A DNA stretch of 10,401 nt from an uncultured Eubacteriales bacterium (GTDB lineage: Bacteria > Bacillota > Clostridia > Monoglobales > Monoglobaceae): NCBI GenBank assembly GCA_900552305.1, contig URZD01000067.1, positions 1-10,401 on the forward strand. The letters run 5' to 3'. Positions 5,399-10,401 of this stretch are shown in pieces (position 1 is the stretch's first letter; the number at the start of each line of letters is the position of its first letter). The translations under genes and the position numbers were made by a program. The notes under the pieces were generated by a model. The model searched no databases. It was not told the DNA's origin and worked only from the letters and a program-made list of their open reading frames with translations.

Positions 5399-7462
5399 CT
5401 ATACTATTCTTTTAAACAGCTTTTCAAGCTCGCGCTTTGTAAAAAGCACCTTAATCGGTCTGCCGTGAGGACAGGTTGTAATCCCTTTTTCCTCCAGCTC
5501 CTCAACGTCCTTCACGAGTGACTCCATCTCAAACATACTAAGCCTTTTGTTTGCCTTTATCGCATATTTGCAGGAGATTGTGTCAAGCAGCCGTTCCTCA
5601 AAGCTCAAAAGCCCCGACGGTCTGCCGTCATGCAAAATCTCCGCAAGCTCGGTCACCATTCCCTTTATTACCTCGTCATCCGCGATTATCGGCGTTTCGG
5701 TTATCAAAAGCGCATTTCTGCCGAAGTTTTCTATGCCTATCCCCAACGCTTTAAGCTGCTCCGCATTATCAAGCAGCGTCTGCCGCTCTGTCGGGTCGGC
5801 GTCAAAAACAATCGGCGCAAGCAAAAGCTGTCCGCTTATCTCTCTTTTTGCGTAGTTCACCTTCAGCATCTCAAACCTTCTGCGCTCATGCGCCGCGTGC
5901 TGGTCTATCAGGTACATCTCGTCGCCGCACTCCGCAATGACATATGTGTCAAACACCTGCCCCGCAACGCGTATCTCCTTTTTTTCATCCGTTATTGCGG
6001 AAACCTGTCCGTTATCCCCGAAAATACCGTCCGCTGTTTCCGCCGCGGCGATGTTTCCGCCGCCGTTTTCTGTCGCCGCGGTATCTTTGCCGTCGGCTTG
6101 CTGCTGCGGATTTTCCGCGAATACGTCCACTTTTTCGCCGCCGCGCTCCGCCTGTATTCTTTTCGCTATTTCCAGAGCGTCCTCGCCTTCCCCGCGCGGC
6201 TCGTTGAAGGAAATCATTCGGGGTCTGCCCTCTTCTTTTTCTATTTGGTCTATGTACTCCATAATAAGGCTCGCGTCCGTGCGGCTTGTACCCGCGCTCT
6301 GTTTCAGCCTTTCGCGGTATGCGTCCTCAACTCCCGCCATGCCCCGCGGGTCGCTGCCCGCCGCGGCGCGCTCCTTATTTTCCGCGTCAACACGCGCGGT
6401 ATTTTCCGCGTTTTCCGTATTTGCCGCAGCCGCCGAATCGGATTCTGTCTGCGCTGTCGGCGCCTTTATCTGCCCCGCGTTGTATATGGCATTTTTCACC
6501 GCTCGGTTTACAATACTGTAAATTTCCTGTTCGTTGGCAAACTTAATCTCGGTCTTTGCCGGATGAACATTCACGTCAACCAGCTCGGGCGAAAGCTCTA
6601 TATTCAGCACAAAAAAGGGAAACCTTCCGACCATAAGCACGTTTCGGTACGCTTCCTCGACCACCTTTGCTATGACATGATTTTTTATATATCTTCCGTT
6701 TACAAAAAGCGTCTGTCTTGTGCGGTTGCCGCGCGCGGTCTCCGATTTTCCCGCCGCGCCGAACACATGAACGCCATGTTCCTCATAGTCAACATCGTAA
6801 ATACTTTTTGCAAATTCTATGCCGTAAATATTCAGTATTGCGTTTTTAAGCCGACCGTCGCCCGAGGTCGAAAAAACCTCTTTCCCGTCGCATATGTATC
6901 TGAACGCAATATCGGGTCTTGACATTGCAATCCGCCCCATAAGGTCGGTCACATACCCCGCCTCGGTGGAGTCCTTGCGCAAAAACTTCATTCTTGCCGG
7001 AACATTTGCAAACAGATTTTTCACCACCATTGAGGTACCGCGGTTACAGGCAACCTCCTCTTTCTTTGACGGCGCTCCGTGTTCAAGCTCCATGTACGCG
7101 CCTTCCTCCGCGTCCTCGGTTCTGCTTACAACCTCAACAGACGAAACGGCGCAGATACTCGCCAGCGCCTCGCCGCGAAAGCCCATAGTGCTTATCCGAA
7201 ACAAGTCGTCAACCGAGCGCAGCTTGCTTGTGGCGTGGCGCAAAAACGCCGTTTCCAGCTCGTCCGCCGCAATTCCCTTGCCGTTGTCGGTGACGCCGAT
7301 ATATTCAATTCCGCCGCGTCTGATTTCAACGCATATGTCATCCGCGCCCGCGTCAATCGCGTTTTCCACAAGCTCCTTGACAACCGCCGCAGGTCTTTCC
7401 GCGACCTCGCCCGCCGCTATCTTGTCCGCAACACTCTGCGAAAGTACCTGAATCTGTGCCAT
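5399..7462 (-). CDS. mutL: MutL, mismatch repair ATPase and nicking endonuclease
   Basis: MutL couples mismatch recognition by MutS to strand incision. The N-terminal GHKL ATPase (1 to about 330) shows E30 and N34 in K-E-L-V-E-N, D-N-G-K-G-I (59-64), G-F-R-G-E-A-L (94-100) and R-G-T (141-143). An Ala/Glu-rich linker of about 165 residues follows. The C-terminal domain (about 498-687) carries the metal-binding endonuclease motif D-Q-H-A-x2-E-x4-E at 520-531, S-C-K-Y-A-I-K-A at 630-637 and C-P-H-G-R-P at 664-669. These mark the MutH-independent type. Q-L-L-L-A-P at 545-550 fits the clamp-binding pattern QxxLxP. The ATG has AGGG 7 bases upstream. The gene is separated from mutS by 187 AT-rich bases and leads into miaA. 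Confidence 0.98.
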   Translation of the reverse strand: MAQIQVLSQSVADKIAAGEVAERPAAVVKELVENAIDAGADDICVEIRRGGIEYIGVTDNGKGIAADELETAFLRHATSKLRSVDDLFRISTMGFRGEALASICAVSSVEVVSRTEDAEEGAYMELEHGAPSKKEEVACNRGTSMVVKNLFANVPARMKFLRKDSTEAGYVTDLMGRIAMSRPDIAFRYICDGKEVFSTSGDGRLKNAILNIYGIEFAKSIYDVDYEEHGVHVFGAAGKSETARGNRTRQTLFVNGRYIKNHVIAKVVEEAYRNVLMVGRFPFFVLNIELSPELVDVNVHPAKTEIKFANEQEIYSIVNRAVKNAIYNAGQIKAPTAQTESDSAAAANTENAENTARVDAENKERAAAGSDPRGMAGVEDAYRERLKQSAGTSRTDASLIMEYIDQIEKEEGRPRMISFNEPRGEGEDALEIAKRIQAERGGEKVDVFAENPQQQADGKDTAATENGGGNIAAAETADGIFGDNGQVSAITDEKKEIRVAGQVFDTYVIAECGDEMYLIDQHAAHERRRFEMLKVNYAKREISGQLLLAPIVFDADPTERQTLLDNAEQLKALGIGIENFGRNALLITETPIIADDEVIKGMVTELAEILHDGRPSGLLSFEERLLDTISCKYAIKANKRLSMFEMESLVKDVEELEEKGITTCPHGRPIKVLFTKRELEKLFKRIV

Positions 7463-7495
7463 ACAAAATCCCTTTTCCTTTCATATTTTCAATCG

Positions 7496-7511
7496 GGTCG
7501 GAAATCCGACC
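7496..7511 (-). promoter_or_regulatory. Perfect hairpin in the mutL leader
   Basis: GGTCGG, loop ATTT, CCGACC (minus strand) is a perfect six-pair inverted repeat ending 33 bases before the mutL ATG and just ahead of its ribosome-binding site. No T run follows on either strand, so it is not a simple terminator. A further five-pair stem (AGACA/TGTCT, 7515-7533) lies immediately beside it. It could be a protein-binding site, an mRNA-stability element or a translation-control hairpin; the sequence does not decide. Confidence 0.45.
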
Positions 7512-7521
7512 GTCAGACAGT

Positions 7522-7551
7522 TAAATATTGTCTATCTGCAAATATTGTAAA
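7522..7551 (-). promoter_or_regulatory. Weak promoter candidate for mutL-miaA
   Basis: TTTACA (7551-7546) is followed after 18 bases by TATTTA (7527-7522). The -35 is good and the -10 is poor (three of six). The support is the setting: the 187-base mutS-mutL gap is clearly AT-rich relative to the genes. It also holds a six-base inverted repeat GATAAA/TTTATC near 7588-7601. Read-through from mutS is the alternative. Confidence 0.25.
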
Positions 7552-7649
7552 TCTCAAAAATCGAATTACATAATAAGCAAAATACTTGATAAATTTTTAT
7601 CCTCTGCATCCCGCTTTTCTTTCCCATCTTTTTGCGGTCTGAGCAATTT

Positions 7650-10277
7650 TTACAACCCCTGCGCCTTTGCTTTCAGCGCATATAACCTTGTCAGCGCCTC
7701 CATAGGCGACATCGAATCAAGGTCAAGTCCGCGCAGCTCGCTCAAAACCTCGTTTTCCTCCATACCGATAAGGCTAAGCTGACAGTCGTCGCGCTTTTCC
7801 GTAGTCGCCGCCGAAGCCTTTTTTTCCTTAGGCCGCCGCTCTCCGTCACGTTCCTCCAGCGCGCTTAAAATTTCCTTCGCGCGCCGCGTTACGTCCTTTT
7901 TAACGCCCGCAAGCGCGGCAACCTCTATTCCGTAACTGCCGTCCGCTCCGCCGCGTATTATCTTCCTCAAAAATGTTATATCGTCACCGTGCTTTTTCAC
8001 CGCTATGCAGTAATTCTTCACGTTTGGAATCTTTTCTTCAAGCTCCGTAAGCTCATGATAGTGTGTGGCAAACAGCGTCTTTGCCCCGCATTTGCGCTTG
8101 TCCGCAATATGCTCGACAACCGACCACGCAATGCTCAGTCCGTCAAACGTGCTTGTACCCCTGCCTATCTCGTCCAGTATTATAAGGCTCTTTGCCGTCG
8201 CGTTGTCAAGAATATACGCAACCTCGCTCATTTCCACCATAAACGTACTCTGTCCCGCGGAAAGGTCGTCGGACGCGCCGACACGCGTAAATATATTGTC
8301 AACAATCCCTATTTCCGCACTTGCCGCCGGAACGAATCCGCCCATCTGTGCCATTATGACTATCAGCGCGGTCTGTCGCATATATGTTGATTTTCCCGCC
8401 ATGTTCGGCCCGGTTATAATCGCAATCTGCCTTTCTCCGCAGTCAAGCTCGGTATCGTTCGGTATGAATACCGCCGAGTTTTTTATGCTTTCCACAACCG
8501 GATGGCGGCCGTCCTTAATTTTAATTACATCAGACATATCGACCGTCGGCATAACATACCTGTTCTTTTCCGCAACTGCGGCAAGAGAGCAAAGCACGTC
8601 AAGCGTTGCGATTGCATGGGCGGTTGTCTGTATTCTTGAAATCTGCTCCGCAACCGCGTCACGGATTTTGCAGAAGGTTTCATACTCCATGGCAACGATT
8701 TTGCTCTCCGCCTCGACAATCTGTTCCTCAACCTCTTTAATCTGCGGCGTGATATACCGCTCGCAGTTTGAAAGGGTCTGCTTTCTGACAAAATAGTCCG
8801 GAATTTCCGCGGTATTCGCCTTGCTTATCTCCAAAAAGTAGCCGAAAACCCTGTTATATCCGACCTTTATACCTTTTATGCCCGTCTTTTCCTTCTCCTG
8901 CTCGGCAAAATCGTTTATCCACTTTACGCCGTCCTTCATTACCGCACGGTATCTGTCTATTTCATCGCTGAATCCGCTGCGGATAATGTTTCCTTCGCGC
9001 AGCGACACCGGCGCGTCCTCGCTTATCGATTCCTCAATCAGTGCCTTCACGTCCTCCAAGCCGTCTATCTCCTTCGACAGCTGACGCAGAATTCCCGCCG
9101 CCGCTCCGCTGAGGACATTTTTTATGTACGGCAGCGGCTCCACCGACTGCGCTATCGCAAGCAGCTCCTTGCAGTTCGCCGTTTTATATGTAACCTTGCT
9201 CATTATGCGCTCTATGTCCTGAATCTGTTTCAGCTTGTCCGTCAAATCCTCGCGCATTATCGGCTCGCTGACAAGCTCGCCGACCGCCTTGTGCCTGTTC
9301 TGTATCTTTGCGCAGTTGACAAGCGGCATTGTAATCCACTTCCTCATAAGCCGCCCGCCCATTGATGTCTTTGTCCTGTCAAGCACAGAAAGAAGGCTGC
9401 CCTTTGTCTTTTTATCGCGCATTGTTTCAAGCAGCTCAAGGTTGCGTATACTGTATAAATCGATACCCATGTATTCCCGCTTGTCAAGCACCTCTACCCG
9501 CCGCAGATTGGAAAGCTCCGTTTTCTGGGTTTCCTCCAGAAATACAATAAGCGCGCCCAGACTTGACTCCGCAACCTCACCGCAGCCTATATCCTTTATG
9601 TACCCATCGCCGAACTTCGCGGCAACGGTTTTTTTTGCGTCCTCAGTTTCAAACGCCCAGTTATAAAAATTTCTGACCGTACACCCGAAACGGTTTTTAA
9701 GCGTTTCGCCGAACGGCGTATTCTCATACATTTCAAGGTTTTCGATTACCTCTGCCGGAGCAAAACGGCTTATCTCGTTAAGCAGCTGAATTTCACAGTC
9801 CGGTCCCGCAAACTCATTTGTAAAAATCTCGCCCGTGGTAATATCCACAAACGATACTCCGATTTTTTTACCCCTTCTGCACACGCTGCACAGGTAGTTG
9901 TTCTTTGTGTCCTCCAGCGCCGAGGTGTCGATAATCGTTCCCGGAGTTACCACGCGTATTACCTCGCGCTTAACTATATTCCCCGCCTTGACCGTTGCGG
10001 GATCCTCCGTCTGCTCGCATATCGCAACGGTATATCCCGCTTCAACCAATCTTGCTATATACCCGTCAACCGCGTGGAAGGGTACTCCGCACATCGGCGC
10101 ACGCTCCTCCTGTCCGCACTCTCTGCCGGTAAGCGTTATTTCCAGAGTTTTTGACGCAATAAGCGCGTCGTCAAAAAACATCTCGTAAAAATCTCCGAGA
10201 CGGTACATAAGTATACAGTCCTTGTACTGCTCCTTTATCTCAAAATACTGGCGCATCATCGGTGTAAATTCAGCCAT
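7650..10277 (-). CDS. mutS: MutS, DNA mismatch recognition ATPase
   Basis: MutS binds mismatches and small loops and, as an ATP-driven sliding clamp, recruits MutL. The 875 residues are full length. The mismatch-intercalating Phe-x-Glu is F30-Y31-E32 in G-D-F-Y-E-M-F. The connector, lever and clamp domains run to about 570. The ABC-type ATPase has Walker A T-G-P-N-M-A-G-K-S (622-630), the S-T-F-M-V-E-M region (677-683), Walker B with D702-E703, and T-L-F-A-T-H-Y-H (734-741). Q-L-S-L-I at 833-837 is a beta-clamp-binding motif, and a C-terminal dimer/tetramer segment follows. The ATG at 10277 has AAAGGA upstream at rather long spacing (11 bases) and gives the canonical N-terminus. An upstream TTG at 10316 adds 13 unlikely residues. 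Confidence 0.98.
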   Translation of the reverse strand: MAEFTPMMRQYFEIKEQYKDCILMYRLGDFYEMFFDDALIASKTLEITLTGRECGQEERAPMCGVPFHAVDGYIARLVEAGYTVAICEQTEDPATVKAGNIVKREVIRVVTPGTIIDTSALEDTKNNYLCSVCRRGKKIGVSFVDITTGEIFTNEFAGPDCEIQLLNEISRFAPAEVIENLEMYENTPFGETLKNRFGCTVRNFYNWAFETEDAKKTVAAKFGDGYIKDIGCGEVAESSLGALIVFLEETQKTELSNLRRVEVLDKREYMGIDLYSIRNLELLETMRDKKTKGSLLSVLDRTKTSMGGRLMRKWITMPLVNCAKIQNRHKAVGELVSEPIMREDLTDKLKQIQDIERIMSKVTYKTANCKELLAIAQSVEPLPYIKNVLSGAAAGILRQLSKEIDGLEDVKALIEESISEDAPVSLREGNIIRSGFSDEIDRYRAVMKDGVKWINDFAEQEKEKTGIKGIKVGYNRVFGYFLEISKANTAEIPDYFVRKQTLSNCERYITPQIKEVEEQIVEAESKIVAMEYETFCKIRDAVAEQISRIQTTAHAIATLDVLCSLAAVAEKNRYVMPTVDMSDVIKIKDGRHPVVESIKNSAVFIPNDTELDCGERQIAIITGPNMAGKSTYMRQTALIVIMAQMGGFVPAASAEIGIVDNIFTRVGASDDLSAGQSTFMVEMSEVAYILDNATAKSLIILDEIGRGTSTFDGLSIAWSVVEHIADKRKCGAKTLFATHYHELTELEEKIPNVKNYCIAVKKHGDDITFLRKIIRGGADGSYGIEVAALAGVKKDVTRRAKEILSALEERDGERRPKEKKASAATTEKRDDCQLSLIGMEENEVLSELRGLDLDSMSPMEALTRLYALKAKAQGL

Positions 10278-10401
10278 GGTCAAACATTTCCTTTCAGCTT
10301 CAGCTCGGTGCCGCAATTTTCATTTTTCGTTTTCTGTGCCGCCGCTTATCAGTGGCAGCCGCCGCCGGGTGCGCCGCTGCCCGACAAGCCGGGCGGCTAC
10401 C
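10278..10401 (-). other. Leader region upstream of mutS, with a GC-rich hairpin at the edge
   Basis: No complete gene is visible in these 124 bases. At 10373-10397 two four-base-pair GC stems (GCCG/CGGC and CCCG/CGGG), separated by a 3-base bulge on one side, surround a six-base loop. Stops occur in all three minus-strand frames before mutS. One frame has a TAG at 10397-10399, then a Gly-rich stretch ending Cys-His and a double stop (TGA TAA). Another is open from the edge to a TGA at 10320. The upstream gene may end here, but I cannot tell in which frame. No clear promoter was seen. Confidence 0.35.

Noticed and set aside
5630..6922. 430-codon open frame on the plus strand opposite mutL
   Set aside because: It lies wholly inside a full-length mutL with every family motif intact. 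Its product is Arg/Cys/Leu-rich and shows no recognisable domain, as expected for a reverse-frame shadow of a GC-ending coding sequence.
8179..8209. Perfect TTGACA and TATAAT hexamers on the minus strand inside mutS
   Set aside because: The spacer is 19 bases, longer than the usual 16-18. The -10 falls in codons for the conserved Walker B strand (Leu-Ile-Ile-Leu-Asp-Glu), so the protein explains it.
10350..10399. Gly-rich reading ending Cys-His before a double stop, as a possible C-terminus of an upstream YlbF-like gene
   Set aside because: The same frame has a TAG at 10397-10399, two bases inside the window edge, so the reading would be only about 15 codons. Nothing further can be judged from this window.

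Overview
The window looks like a chromosomal core region of a Bacillota (Firmicutes) bacterium, most likely a member of Clostridia with roughly balanced base composition. The evidence is the SepF/YlmH/DivIVA division cluster, a MutL of the nicking-endonuclease type used by bacteria without MutH, and purine-rich Shine-Dalgarno sites (GGGGGA, AAGGGG, GGAG). The species cannot be named from the sequence. All eight full-length genes lie on the minus strand, so transcription runs from right to left.

The right two-thirds is a DNA-repair and tRNA-modification block: mutS (7650-10277), an AT-rich 187-base gap with a perfect hairpin, mutL (5399-7462), then miaA (4400-5341). MutS finds mismatches, MutL nicks the daughter strand, and both carry sliding-clamp-binding motifs. 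MiaA prenylates A37 of tRNAs that read UNN codons. The hfq gene that often follows miaA is absent.

The left third is the division cluster. A strong sigma-A-type promoter (TTTACA, 17 bases, extended -10 TGGTATAAT) overlaps the last codons and stop of miaA. It should drive a tightly packed operon of a membrane-anchored HlyD-like adaptor protein (3090-4355), yggS/ylmE (2391-3089), sepF (1892-2350) and ylmH (1137-1892). The gene ends abut, overlap by one base, or lie 40 bases apart. After a 183-base gap comes divIVA (243-953). Then follow about 217 bases rich in hairpins and the first eight codons of a gene that may be lspA. Compared with the Bacillus subtilis order ylmD-ylmE-sepF-ylmG-ylmH-divIVA, ylmG is missing and a HlyD-like gene stands in the ylmD position.

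No mobile elements, CRISPR arrays, rRNA or tRNA genes were seen. The least explained items are the HlyD-like protein with no transporter partner, an exact 11-base motif that recurs in three leader regions, and the structured divIVA-downstream gap with a small candidate ORF. I do not see a clearly new biological system here. Most of the window is ordinary conserved housekeeping sequence.
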